Origin: Lawsonibacter asaccharolyticus
Lineage (GTDB): Bacteria > Bacillota > Clostridia > Oscillospirales > Oscillospiraceae
NCBI GenBank assembly: GCA_003112755.1
Contig: BFBT01000001.1
Span: 2,604,001 to 2,668,000 of the forward strand
Direction: 5' to 3'
Length of the DNA stretch: 64,000 nt
Numbering within the stretch: position 1 is the stretch's first letter; each line of letters begins with the position of its first letter. A program made the translations under genes and the position numbers. Positions 16,893 to 25,833 of this stretch are shown here, piece by piece. The notes under the pieces were generated by a model. The model saw only the letters and a list, made by a program, of their open reading frames with translations, was not told the origin of the DNA and made no database searches.

Positions 16893-19800
16893 CCACAGGA
16901 CATCCGCCAGATTGCCCACAGTGGGGTCATCCTGCTCCTGATCCACAATGTCCGGACAGAAGCCGTACTGTTCTGTGGCAGCTTCCATGGCCCTCTCCTC
17001 AAGAACGGGAGCCGGGAGCAGGAACTCCAGCTCATCGTGGCTCATAGCGGCAGGGATGGCGCCATACTGCTCGAACCAGTGTTTCGCCACTGCCATCAGG
17101 GCCGGGGTGTCAGGACACTCGTTCCAGTTGCCGAAGGGCAGGTAGGCGAAGATCTCCCAGGGGTTCTTTACCGGGATCTTGGCCAAAATGAGGGGGTAGG
17201 TCATGTGGCTGTCCGAATCCCAATAGCAGGAGAAGCGGTCATTGTCATAGCCGCCCTCCATCTCGCCCAGGACTTCCTCCTCCCAGTCCAAATCGTCGTC
17301 CTCGGCTTCTTCCCTGCGCTGGCCGGTCAATTCCTCCAAAACCGCCTTTCCGTCCTTGACGGGAGCGGAGAGCATCTTCTTTCGATACTCCGTTACCGTT
17401 TTGAGGTCAAATTCGTAAATGTCCGCATCATTCTCCGGGTCGGCGTTCATCACCAGACACTCCAACAGCGTTTCGTCATCCGCCTTGATGAGCACGGGAA
17501 TAAAGCCCTCTTTGAAACTTCCCCGTTTGGCATAGCTGTACGCCGACATGATAGGGTCATCGTCTGCCATGGATGGGAAATAGGTACACTCGCAGTCCAG
17601 ATACTCCATGATGGCCTGAGCCACCTCGGAAGGCTCCAGCGTGTCCCCGTCGAAGTCCTGTCCCTGCCAGTTTTCAAAGCGTTCCCCGATCACCTCTGCC
17701 ATAGCCTGATAGTAGTCCTCGTCAAAGGGGATGAACAGGTAGGCTTCATCCTGGAACTCATCGGAGTGATACCGCTCAGGGCCGAAGAAGCGGAGGGCGT
17801 TGTCATCAACATCGGCAGGATAGTAGGGGCTGTCGCCCTCTCCGTAGTAATAGCCTGCAAAGGCACGGCCTTGCTGATTGAACAGCACAGAGAACAGACA
17901 GCCGTCCAGCTCATCCCGGATAAACGCCCGCAGATCCACACTGGCAGGATCAGCTTTGACCTGTTTGGCCACTTCGCTGTATTCTTTCAGGAAGTCCTCA
18001 CCCATCAGGTTGTGCTCCATGCACCAGCGCAAATAAATCGCCATGTGGTTGTAGGCGTTGATGGGGTCAATGAGAAGCTCCTTCTCCTCAATGCTTTCAA
18101 TATGATAGGAGGCATCATCCATCTCACCGTCAAAATCATCATTGGAAAGGGTGCCACGGGTGATAGCATTCTGGCGAGTGGGGTTTACGACAAAACTGAT
18201 CCCCCTCATCTTGTTCAGCAGAGCGTCTACATCATGTTCCAGTTTATAGTCCAACTCGTCTTCATAAAGCGGAATGACCTGATAGAAGTTGACCTCCTCG
18301 CCGCCCGGCAGGGTGCAGACCTCGCTGCCATCCTCCGTATCCTGGGGACCGATCAGGGTAGCAGTGCACAGTTTGGTGTTTTCTGCAAAGGGTTCCCGGT
18401 TCTCCACTGTATGACCATGCCCCAACCAGCTGTCACAGTTGATGGGCAGACGGGCCAGGGATTTCAGCAGGCGGATGGGCCAGTACCACTTTTCGTCTTT
18501 CATGGACTCCTGATCCAGCTTCCAGTCCGCAGGCAGAGTGATGGCAAGCTCCGCCCGCTCCAGCTTATATTCCGCCAGTTCCTCCGGCACATTCATCCGG
18601 TGGGCGCCCATACCCATGGTGACCAGAGTGTAGTAGTCCCGTTCCTCCGAAGGCGGAACAACGCAGATGTCTACATGGATGTCGGGGGAAACCAACTCGT
18701 GGAACACATTCTCAACATTGCCGAAATACTGATCAATGTGCCCCTCGACGGCCTCCATCTCCTCCTCGGTGTAGACCTCGGGAACACCGGTTTCTTCATC
18801 CTCGGGTGCTTCATCGTCCGGGTCATCGTCATCATCGTCAAGGTCACCGTCCGATGACGCCCAGGAGATTTTCAGGGTCATCTGCTCCTCCGGCAGACTG
18901 ACACCGGGGCTGCGGGTGATGGTGTGCTTATCGTCTGCAGAAAAGCCGATAGTCTCGCCATCCTTCAGCATCACATCACACGCCAGCACATAGGAGGCAA
19001 GGCTTGCCAAAAAGTCCCGCAGTTCCTCCGGCTCGGCGTCGGTGTTCAGCACCTCCATTTCCTCCTTGCCGAACACATCCATACCGTAGGTGTAGCCGTT
19101 CAAGCCGCCCTCGCTCCGGTACAGGCCGAACCAGACCCAGTTGAAGATGGGCAGTTCGTCCTCTTTGAGCATATCGGCAAAGCCCTCATAGAAACGAGGC
19201 TCAAATACCACACCGCTGGTGTAGATGCCAGTGGCGTATTTCTGGCGGCAGCAGGTGGCCACCAGCTTGGTGAAGAGCTTACCCTTCTCCAGAATCTTTT
19301 CCTCTTTGCCCAGAATAGCCACCATGATATGGGCGCGGTGTTCCTTGGCAACTTGGACCGCATCCGGCCACATATAGTTGTTCTCGGCGTTCAGTTCCGC
19401 TTCGCCGTTGGGAATGGGATAGGCCGCTAGACTGACAGCGGCGAGCATATCACCTACCTCGAATACCAGTGCGTCGTCATCCTTCTCCTCACTGGCGTCG
19501 TATTCATCCACGGTGATGTCCCATTTTTCCTTCATGTCCCGGATGAACTGCTCTTTGTCCCATTCTCCCTTGGACAGCAGCACAAAGCCGGTGAAGACGC
19601 CTGTGTGGTCACTCTCGTCCTCGGTCTCTGCCTCGGTCCGCTTTGCGATCTCCTCCTGACACGCTTGGATCACCGCTGGGGCGTCCTCATCCTCCGGGTC
19701 CAGCTCCGCCCAACGCTGGGCGTAGGGGATGGCCTTTTCCTCCTGTCCGTAGAGATATTGATAGGCATACGCCATCCGCATATTCCACTGGGACTTGTCC

Positions 19801-22487
19801 TGTCCTTCCTGCCGGACGGACTCCAGCGCCTCGATGGCCCGCCGCAGGGCTTTATCTCCCCTATAGTTAGGGGTCCCCTCATCGTGATCCCCAATGATGG
19901 CATAGTTTTCCAGTGCCCGTGCCATGGCATAGGCAATACGATAGGTTCGCCAGTCCTCTGGGACGGCGTTCAATGCTTGGATGCAGCGGGTGTACTCATC
20001 CTCGTCGTTCCACTGCTCGATTTGTGCGAAGAACTCCTCCGCGTTCTCTGGGGTGTAAGGGATATAGTCCATGCCCGTCAGCGCCTCGTCCAGCTCATCC
20101 TCTTGCTCCTCAGCGTCCGGTTCCTCCTCGGGCGGTGTTTTCAGGCTCACAGTACCAGCCTCCCGGCGGAAGGTGTGGAAGCTGGCCCAGGGGATGTCAC
20201 TGTCCTCGAAGAAGGTTTTCGCCTTATCCAGAGCCGCCCGGATGTCCCAGGCGATAAAGTCTACATATCCGCAGTAGAGGCCGGTGGCTCCGCCGGTGAG
20301 GGTGAGCACCTCCGGGCCGTCGCCGGTGGTGAACACTTCTTCCAGCTTGTCCCGGAAGTCGAAGATCTTCTCCGTTCCTTCCTTCTCCCGCAGAGTATCC
20401 AGGGGATAGCAGAAGAAGCCCGCCACCGCGCCGTCAGCGTGGAGATTGTCCATAAAATCATTGTCGACATTCAAATAGCCGTTGATGAGCGGCACACAGT
20501 TGGTGGAACCGGCCATCACATCCAGCCGCCAGTCGGCTTCCGGGTCTTCATTGGGTTTCATTTCGTAGCCAAGATAGCTCTCCAGATAGGCATTTGGATC
20601 AGTGGAGAGGGTCGCTCCCTTTTCTTTCAGCATATCGGGCAGCTGGGACAGGAGGAAGGACGGCTCCGCCTTGGGCTCCTCCAGCACATTGAAGTCGTCA
20701 ATGTACCACATGTGGGAGATCTCGCCCAGCACTTGGTCAGTGAGGGTGGTGAGCATCCACCAGGCCCGGCCTTCCGCCTCCCGAAGCATAGGCAGCAGCT
20801 TTTCACAGTAGGCAAAGATGGCGAAGCTGTTTTCACCCTGCTCCTCCAGCCAGATCTGCACATCCTCCCCGGAAATCTCCCAGCCATCCTCGGTACGCAG
20901 GCCGATGTTCTGGAGGGGCTGACGGCCCACCAGGATTTTCCAGTGCTCCAGCACCTCCTTGGGGGCGTGCTTCTGGAAGTAGACCAGCTCAAACAGCTTG
21001 ACCTTGTCGCCCTCCGGGGTGAGGATCAGCTCGTACTTCTCGCCGTTGAAGCCCATCTCGAAGGAGATCTCATCAAAGATCAGATTCAGGGTTTCTTCCA
21101 TTTGGGCCACGAGTTCTGCGCCGCGGGTGTGGTCTTTGTCGTTGTCCATCATCTGGCGCAATTCTGCTTCCATCTCGGCAAAGGTTTCCCACCAGTTCTC
21201 TGTCCGCGCTCGGAAGCACTCCGAGAACTGCGGCAGGGAAATGCCCTTCCTGCACCAGTCGATCAGGTCCTCAATGTCCTGTCGGGTGTTGAGCTTAGGA
21301 TCATCACCGGGATGCAGTTCCAGAGCTTTTTCAAAATACCGCAGAGCGCGGCCCTCCTGGTCCAGATAATAATAGGCATACCCCATGCGGAAATTCCAAG
21401 AATAAGTTTCTCCCAGTTCCTCCTCGTGGGACTTCATCAATTCCAGTGCCCGGTGAAGCAGCTTCCTTCCCTCCGGCTCATTGGGGTCCGCCAGATTGTT
21501 GTAGGCCCGGGCCAGCTCCATATCGATTTCCGGGGTATGCTCCTCGGAAGGAATAGCATCCAGAGTGTCAATAATTTTATGGTGTTCGTCGTTTTCATGC
21601 CACTTCTGGCACTGCTTCAAAATATCCATATCCGGGTCCTCCTCGTCCTGTTCCGGTTTCCAGTCTTTGATCTGCTGGAACACGCCATTTTCATCCCGCT
21701 CAAAGGCGCAGGGAGCGGGTGTGCGTAGCAGCGGAATGATGTCGGGATCGTCGTTGCAGATCGTGTTCAGCTTGTAGATTCCGGCATTGTTGGGGTCGTC
21801 CATGTACGCCTCGCTCTCGTCACCAGCGGTGAAGCGCCAGCCGCTGTCCCAGCCGCCGTCCGGCTTCTCCCGATAGCAGTAGCCAACCTTGTAGCCCTCC
21901 ACCGTGATGCGGTTGGTGGCGATGCAGCCATCGGCACCCTCCCAGTCGGGAAGCAGATGTTTCACATCCTCCGCTTTCACATGGTAGTCCCGGTTGCGGC
22001 CAGCGGCGTCGTACAGTTCCTTCCGCAGGGATTCCACATCCCGAGCCATCTCCTGGATCTCCCCCTCGTCCATCATCTCACTGAGGTCATATTCCAGTGG
22101 GTTCTGCGCGAAATCCGCCAAAGCCTTGTTCATGGCGTCATGCTCCCCTGGCGTGGCGGTGATGCGGATACGGCGGGCGGGGGTGTTGTACTCGTCCAGA
22201 TCCTGAAGGCTCACACTGCCGCTGACGCTGCACTCCAGCAGGATGGCGGCCAGGTCGGTGACCACATCAATGGCGAAGTGAAAGTCCATCTCCACGCCAT
22301 TAGAGTGGGTGAACTCCAGATACTCCACAGTCTGGTGGAAGTCCCAGTTCTGCTTGTCCAGACCGATCTTGGCAAAAATCTCGCTGAGGGAGATTTCCTT
22401 CTTTTTCTGATCCTCTAAAAAGGCCACAAGGTTCAGGCTGTCATCCGAGCCTCCAATAAAGTTGCCCCAGTATTTTTTGATATACAT
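16860..22487 (-). CDS. giant poly-immunity protein (DUF2185, TPR, DUF4261, SUFU, DUF4253)
   Basis: An 1875-residue cytoplasmic chain of domains. In order: an unassigned N-terminal domain (1-150); a DUF2185/Imm33-like domain (about 185-255, GCIATNRITVEGYKVGYCYR and GIYKLNTICNDDP); TPR-like helices (285-410); an unassigned region (415-780); a second TPR block (815-945); a divergent DUF4261-like domain (about 960-1205); a SUFU domain (1240-1425, VENVFHELVSPDIHVDI, LGHGHTV); an unassigned domain (1475-1620, MAIYLRWCMEHNLM); and DUF4253 (1635-1875, ending VWYFWWD). Acidic linkers join them, including a run of seven aspartates at about 1215. Fused immunity domains are known as polyimmunity proteins; this is a very long one. 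The start has AAAAGGAGG. No signal peptide or membrane segment. Confidence 0.88.
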   Translation of the reverse strand: MYIKKYWGNFIGGSDDSLNLVAFLEDQKKKEISLSEIFAKIGLDKQNWDFHQTVEYLEFTHSNGVEMDFHFAIDVVTDLAAILLECSVSGSVSLQDLDEYNTPARRIRITATPGEHDAMNKALADFAQNPLEYDLSEMMDEGEIQEMARDVESLRKELYDAAGRNRDYHVKAEDVKHLLPDWEGADGCIATNRITVEGYKVGYCYREKPDGGWDSGWRFTAGDESEAYMDDPNNAGIYKLNTICNDDPDIIPLLRTPAPCAFERDENGVFQQIKDWKPEQDEEDPDMDILKQCQKWHENDEHHKIIDTLDAIPSEEHTPEIDMELARAYNNLADPNEPEGRKLLHRALELMKSHEEELGETYSWNFRMGYAYYYLDQEGRALRYFEKALELHPGDDPKLNTRQDIEDLIDWCRKGISLPQFSECFRARTENWWETFAEMEAELRQMMDNDKDHTRGAELVAQMEETLNLIFDEISFEMGFNGEKYELILTPEGDKVKLFELVYFQKHAPKEVLEHWKILVGRQPLQNIGLRTEDGWEISGEDVQIWLEEQGENSFAIFAYCEKLLPMLREAEGRAWWMLTTLTDQVLGEISHMWYIDDFNVLEEPKAEPSFLLSQLPDMLKEKGATLSTDPNAYLESYLGYEMKPNEDPEADWRLDVMAGSTNCVPLINGYLNVDNDFMDNLHADGAVAGFFCYPLDTLREKEGTEKIFDFRDKLEEVFTTGDGPEVLTLTGGATGLYCGYVDFIAWDIRAALDKAKTFFEDSDIPWASFHTFRREAGTVSLKTPPEEEPDAEEQEDELDEALTGMDYIPYTPENAEEFFAQIEQWNDEDEYTRCIQALNAVPEDWRTYRIAYAMARALENYAIIGDHDEGTPNYRGDKALRRAIEALESVRQEGQDKSQWNMRMAYAYQYLYGQEEKAIPYAQRWAELDPEDEDAPAVIQACQEEIAKRTEAETEDESDHTGVFTGFVLLSKGEWDKEQFIRDMKEKWDITVDEYDASEEKDDDALVFEVGDMLAAVSLAAYPIPNGEAELNAENNYMWPDAVQVAKEHRAHIMVAILGKEEKILEKGKLFTKLVATCCRQKYATGIYTSGVVFEPRFYEGFADMLKEDELPIFNWVWFGLYRSEGGLNGYTYGMDVFGKEEMEVLNTDAEPEELRDFLASLASYVLACDVMLKDGETIGFSADDKHTITRSPGVSLPEEQMTLKISWASSDGDLDDDDDDPDDEAPEDEETGVPEVYTEEEMEAVEGHIDQYFGNVENVFHELVSPDIHVDICVVPPSEERDYYTLVTMGMGAHRMNVPEELAEYKLERAELAITLPADWKLDQESMKDEKWYWPIRLLKSLARLPINCDSWLGHGHTVENREPFAENTKLCTATLIGPQDTEDGSEVCTLPGGEEVNFYQVIPLYEDELDYKLEHDVDALLNKMRGISFVVNPTRQNAITRGTLSNDDFDGEMDDASYHIESIEEKELLIDPINAYNHMAIYLRWCMEHNLMGEDFLKEYSEVAKQVKADPASVDLRAFIRDELDGCLFSVLFNQQGRAFAGYYYGEGDSPYYPADVDDNALRFFGPERYHSDEFQDEAYLFIPFDEDYYQAMAEVIGERFENWQGQDFDGDTLEPSEVAQAIMEYLDCECTYFPSMADDDPIMSAYSYAKRGSFKEGFIPVLIKADDETLLECLVMNADPENDADIYEFDLKTVTEYRKKMLSAPVKDGKAVLEELTGQRREEAEDDDLDWEEEVLGEMEGGYDNDRFSCYWDSDSHMTYPLILAKIPVKNPWEIFAYLPFGNWNECPDTPALMAVAKHWFEQYGAIPAAMSHDELEFLLPAPVLEERAMEAATEQYGFCPDIVDQEQDDPTVGNLADVLWQSTVWYFWWD

Positions 22488-22559
22488 CTGTCACGCCTCC
22501 TTTTATTCCGGCCACTCATCTCCGTCACAATGGCCGATGAAGTCATAATGCAAACTCCA

Positions 22560-22889
22560 TTATTTGTAGTAGTAGTACCAATTCCCGCCAAATTCCCGGT
22601 CACATTCCTCCTGGGAGGCAAAGGTACAGTCCTTGATTCCCTCAATGGGGTAATGGCGCTTTGTCAGCTGCTCTCTGTGATAGGAATTGATGGTTTCCGT
22701 CAGGCCGCTCCGCCGCGCCGCCTCTAATTGCGCGTCGGTAGCAAAGATGTAGGACACAAAGTAGTTGTCCGGCTGGATGTACCAGCCAAACTCAACGGCC
22801 TGCTGGATGTCAGAAAAGTGGTGTTTCACATCCTCCATGCAGGCTTCTATTACTTTTTGCCATGCGAGCTCAGGTTCCTTATTTCTCAT
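22560..22889 (-). CDS. small hypothetical protein with possible lost C-terminus
   Basis: A 109-residue protein opening MRNKEPELAWQKVIEACMED. The ATG at 22889 overlaps the previous stop as ATGA and has AGAGGCGG upstream; an in-frame GTG six codons earlier is less likely. The end is odd: beyond the TAA at 22562-22560 the same frame stays open for 18 protein-like codons (HYDFIGHCDGDEWPE) to a second TAA at 22505-22503. The first stop may be a nonsense mutation. No family assigned. Confidence 0.75.
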   Translation of the reverse strand: MRNKEPELAWQKVIEACMEDVKHHFSDIQQAVEFGWYIQPDNYFVSYIFATDAQLEAARRSGLTETINSYHREQLTKRHYPIEGIKDCTFASQEECDREFGGNWYYYYK

Positions 22890-23209
22890 ATTCCGCCTCT
22901 GCGACACGGGCCTTTTATTTCTCCATTATAGGTGCGGCTCTCCCAGATGGCCTCAAATTCCGCTTTCTCTATGGTGCAGGCGTGGAATTCCTCGCCCCAG
23001 ACATGGGCGTTCAGTTCATCTACGGTGGGGATCGGCGTGATCTCGATAGCACCGGCGTAAAGGTCGGGGATGTTGCGGGTGTGGCCGTCTGCAAAGATGT
23101 CAATGGAGCGATGGGCCAGCCGCTCATTTTCGGTATCCACTTCATAGAAGATGACCGGCGGTTCTCCCTCCGGTGCGTCCTCCCAAAAGAGTTTGATGTA
23201 CTCGATCAT
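22886..23209 (-). CDS. DUF6881 domain protein
   Basis: A 107-residue protein with the DUF6881 layout: MIEYIKLFWEDAPEGEPPV, a FYEVDTENERLAHRSIDIF strand pair, GHTRNIPDLYAGAIEITPIP and a final ISxEEFxxIW-type helix (TIEKAEFEAIWES). The family is frequent among immunity genes of Actinobacteria and Firmicutes. Neighbours overlap or sit within ten bases on both sides. Confidence 0.8.
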   Translation of the reverse strand: MIEYIKLFWEDAPEGEPPVIFYEVDTENERLAHRSIDIFADGHTRNIPDLYAGAIEITPIPTVDELNAHVWGEEFHACTIEKAEFEAIWESRTYNGEIKGPCRRGGI

Positions 23210-23219
23210 TCCATTTCCC

Positions 23220-23483
23220 TCATTTGAACCAATGCCAACCCGACATAGTGCCGGTCAACTCATTCATCTGTACCGCAATGTCATAATCGCCCTGACAGCC
23301 CAGCAAAGCTGTGGGATGATCGTTTTCCAGAATCAAATCATAAAACTCAACCGCTATACCTTGGAATTCCTCTGGAATCTCCAACACAGAAAAGAAATCC
23401 ACTGATTGAGCATTTTGGAAAAATTCAATGGCCGTTTTACTGCATTTTACTGTTATCCCTTTATGAGTGGTCAACTCTTTCAT
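23220..23483 (-). CDS. small hypothetical protein
   Basis: An 87-residue acidic protein, AT-richer than its neighbours, starting inside the stop of the previous gene (ATGA, 23483-23480). Layout is strand-helix-strand ending GTMSGWHWFK. No named family; size and setting suggest an immunity protein. Confidence 0.7.
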   Translation of the reverse strand: MKELTTHKGITVKCSKTAIEFFQNAQSVDFFSVLEIPEEFQGIAVEFYDLILENDHPTALLGCQGDYDIAVQMNELTGTMSGWHWFK

Positions 23484-23920
23484 GCTTTCGCAGCCTCACT
23501 CATGTTCAGATACATCCCCATCGTTTTTTCATTGTCACAGGCCGCCCGGATCATCTTGGATAGCAGCATCAAATCATCGATATATTGGGAGTACACGCAG
23601 AACACATCTTCGTCGGAGTCAAAGTGAAACAGATCCTCTCCGCTGTTGTTTTCCTCAAACTCCCGGATCACGCCCTGGACCAGCCGTTCCCAGTCTCCGC
23701 TGCTGCCGGTCAGTCCCAGCCGTCGGAATTCCTCTGTCCGGAATCCGTCGCTGATCTTCAGCAGAAGGGAGATCGCATAGGGGTGGTGGGGAATGAGAAA
23801 AAATGGCGCGATCTGCTCCGGCTCCACCCAGATTTTGAATGGCGGGCGCGGATCGGGTAACCATGGAAGGATCTCCCATTCGCCCTCCCGCCGGTTTCCG
23901 TATTGGGAGAGGTCTTTCAT
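23480..23920 (-). CDS. Imm51-like immunity protein
   Basis: A 146-residue protein whose core fits Imm51: APFFLIPHHPYAISLLLK, then GSSGDWERLVQGVI and FDSDEDVFCVYSQYIDDL near the C-terminus. The start at 23920 overlaps the previous stop (ATGA) and has an AGGTGGTG site; a longer frame upstream is rejected for that reason. Confidence 0.75.
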   Translation of the reverse strand: MKDLSQYGNRREGEWEILPWLPDPRPPFKIWVEPEQIAPFFLIPHHPYAISLLLKISDGFRTEEFRRLGLTGSSGDWERLVQGVIREFEENNSGEDLFHFDSDEDVFCVYSQYIDDLMLLSKMIRAACDNEKTMGMYLNMSEAAKA

Positions 23921-24231
23921 TGCTTCACCACCTGTTCCAGTTTCTTTCTGCATTTCTCAATGTGGGCCTGCTTGGCGGCCATGATCTCCCGCACCATCTC
24001 TGTCTTCATCTGCAACAGAAGCGCGATCTTCTCAACGGGCATCCCGTCCGCCGCCAGCATACAGAGAATCTCCTTCTGTGCGGAGGCCTTGCCAGCAGAA
24101 AAACCGGTATCATAGTCGTGAGACAGCAGGGCAAAGAATTGCTCCGGTGTCAGAGTGGAAATCAGTTCCTGGTCTCTGTGGCAGATCCTGCTGCGAAGTG
24201 ATTGTACTTCTTCCTGTGATAGTTTAGACAT
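23917..24231 (-). CDS. helical hypothetical protein
   Basis: A 104-residue, almost wholly helical, basic protein opening MSKLSQEEVQSLRSRIC, with a helix-turn-helix-like stretch AADGMPVEKIALLLQMKTEM. The C-terminal part resembles the tail of Rpn-type transposase/nuclease proteins, but the catalytic part of such proteins is absent. GAGGT site before the ATG at 24231. Confidence 0.65.
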   Translation of the reverse strand: MSKLSQEEVQSLRSRICHRDQELISTLTPEQFFALLSHDYDTGFSAGKASAQKEILCMLAADGMPVEKIALLLQMKTEMVREIMAAKQAHIEKCRKKLEQVVKQ

Positions 24232-24253
24232 GGACTTACCTCTTTCCGGCATA

Positions 24254-24712
24254 TCATGAACCGATTTGTTCCATATTTGCCGGGCGGAAGATCCTGCGGC
24301 CCGCCAGCAGCTCCTCCAGCTTTTTGGCCAGCGCCTCCACAATGGCGTGGCATGGGTTTTCATACCCCACGATTTCCAGCTTTTGCAGCTCGACACAGTG
24401 GAGCGTTCCATAGAAGCCCAGCATGAAATCCGTCAATTCAGCAATCATCTGGTAGCCTTCCATGTTGTCTACATCGGTCTGGCCCTCTTTGGCGGTCATC
24501 AGACCGATGATCCCCACCGCCACAGTGAAAGCGCCGCAGCAGGACTGTTCAGTCTGCATCCCAAGGCCCATGACGGAGAACATCTTCCGGGTCTCCTCAG
24601 ACAAATTCAGGTGGTAATATTCATTGCAGGCCAGGAACATCGCCTCGGCGCAGGTCAGTTCCGTGCCGATGTGATAGTGGTTGACCAGTTCATAAAGTTT
24701 CATTTCTGCCAT
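24254..24712 (-). CDS. C-GCAxxG-C-C family-like protein
   Basis: A 152-residue helical protein similar to the C_GCAxxG_C_C redox/metal family. Conserved cysteines appear in LTCAEAMFLACNEYY, in SCCGAFTVAVG (in place of GCAxxG) and in LHCVELQ. The family is thought to bind metal or carry electrons; its job in an immunity array is unclear. The start at 24712 lies inside the preceding gene and has GGAG upstream. It overlaps that gene by 13 bases. Confidence 0.75.
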   Translation of the reverse strand: MAEMKLYELVNHYHIGTELTCAEAMFLACNEYYHLNLSEETRKMFSVMGLGMQTEQSCCGAFTVAVGIIGLMTAKEGQTDVDNMEGYQMIAELTDFMLGFYGTLHCVELQKLEIVGYENPCHAIVEALAKKLEELLAGRRIFRPANMEQIGS

Positions 24713-25569
24713 ACTGTACTCCAATCGCAAAGCGTTTCATTCTGTGTCACCCGGCGCAGCTCGTCCCGCACCTCCATCAGCGCAAAGCCAAGTAGGTTCC
24801 GTCCCCGCCACTTCATCGGGTCCTGGGCCTCCGGGGCGCTGGCTGGGAGCCGGATGCCCCAGATGGCATCGTAGGGGCTGGCCTCCACCAGCACACTGTC
24901 CCCGGTGGAAAGGAGAAACTCCCGCAGTTCGCGGTTCTGGCTGAATTTGTGCCAGTTGCCAAGCAGCACAATGGCGTATTTGAACTTGTCCCATACCTTC
25001 TGGTCAAAGCCTCTTACCTTACGGCCCAGGGCCTTGATCTGCTTTTGGTCGCTGCATTTCAAAATCTGGTCCCGGATCTCTTTGTCGCCGAACAGCTCGG
25101 CCTTGGCAGCCATCATATACTGCTCCATGCAGAGGTAGGAGTCAGCCGTCGTATAGAAGTCCTCCATCCACCACTGGCTGAGGCAGCTTTTTGTCAGCTG
25201 GCCGTCCTCGGCAGGCTGATGGCCCCAGAACAGGCACAGCTCCCGCGTTCTCCCCGCGGTAAACTCCTGCTGGAGCCACTGGCGGGTGTACTTTGGCTGA
25301 CCCTCCGGCTGCCACGCATCCACCCAAAAGTCACCATGCTCCAGCACCTCGCCGCTGTCCTCGTCATCCCACCAGCCCTTCCAGGTCACCGGCTCGGGAA
25401 AAAGGCTGCGGTATTCCGTCCGCTCCTCCGGGGAGAGGGTGTCCAGCCAATCGCCAAATCGGTATATGGTTTCCTCCCCATAGCCCATGCGCCAGCCAAT
25501 GGAGTATCGCTCGATCTCCCGGTGGGCCAGCCAAGGGGGAGGCATGATTTTCTTATCTTGTAGTGCCAT
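24700..25569 (-). CDS. NADAR-family ADP-ribose glycosidase
   Basis: A 289-residue protein with a NADAR (YbiA-like) domain over residues about 90-280: ELCLFWGHQPAEDGQLTKSC, WWMEDFYTTADSYLCMEQYM, MAAKAELFGD, the VLVEASPYDAIWGIRL signature and a final NLLGFALMEVRDEL. Members are N-glycosidases, some shown to strip ADP-ribose from guanine and some linked to riboflavin intermediates. In this setting reversal of toxin ADP-ribosylation is a reasonable inference. A 90-residue N-terminal extension is present. AAAAGGAG site before the ATG. Confidence 0.88.
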   Translation of the reverse strand: MALQDKKIMPPPWLAHREIERYSIGWRMGYGEETIYRFGDWLDTLSPEERTEYRSLFPEPVTWKGWWDDEDSGEVLEHGDFWVDAWQPEGQPKYTRQWLQQEFTAGRTRELCLFWGHQPAEDGQLTKSCLSQWWMEDFYTTADSYLCMEQYMMAAKAELFGDKEIRDQILKCSDQKQIKALGRKVRGFDQKVWDKFKYAIVLLGNWHKFSQNRELREFLLSTGDSVLVEASPYDAIWGIRLPASAPEAQDPMKWRGRNLLGFALMEVRDELRRVTQNETLCDWSTVWQK

Positions 25570-25594
25570 AGGGGTTCTCCTTTTCTGTTCAGTG

Positions 25595-25831
25595 TTATCG
25601 CAGTTCTTCTCTCACATCCAGTGGAGCACCGTCCAGAGATGTGATCTGTGACAGCTCTGTTTCCGTCAGATTTTTCAGGAAAATGCAGTATTCGTCCGGG
25701 TGGCCTCCTACAAACTCCATTTTTGGCATTCCGATTTGCTGTGGGTCGGTGATCCACAGGCAGGGTTCTCCTGTCGCCCAAAACCGGGTCAGAGTAAGAA
25801 TTTGGCCGTTATAAATAACTTTCTGCTCCAT
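25595..25831 (-). CDS. small hypothetical protein
   Basis: A 78-residue beta-rich acidic protein (VIYNGQILTLTRFWATGEP, then EYCIFLKNLTETEL), preceded by AGGAGGGAT. No family recognised. It begins two bases after the stop of the preceding gene. Confidence 0.7.
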   Translation of the reverse strand: MEQKVIYNGQILTLTRFWATGEPCLWITDPQQIGMPKMEFVGGHPDEYCIFLKNLTETELSQITSLDGAPLDVREELR

Positions 25832-25833
25832 CC

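Noticed and set aside
16734-21728. Long open frames on the plus strand (two of 707 codons) opposite the poly-immunity gene
   Set aside because: They mirror the minus-strand gene, lack ribosome binding sites, and read as low-complexity antisense of acidic coding sequence; the minus-strand protein has clear domains.
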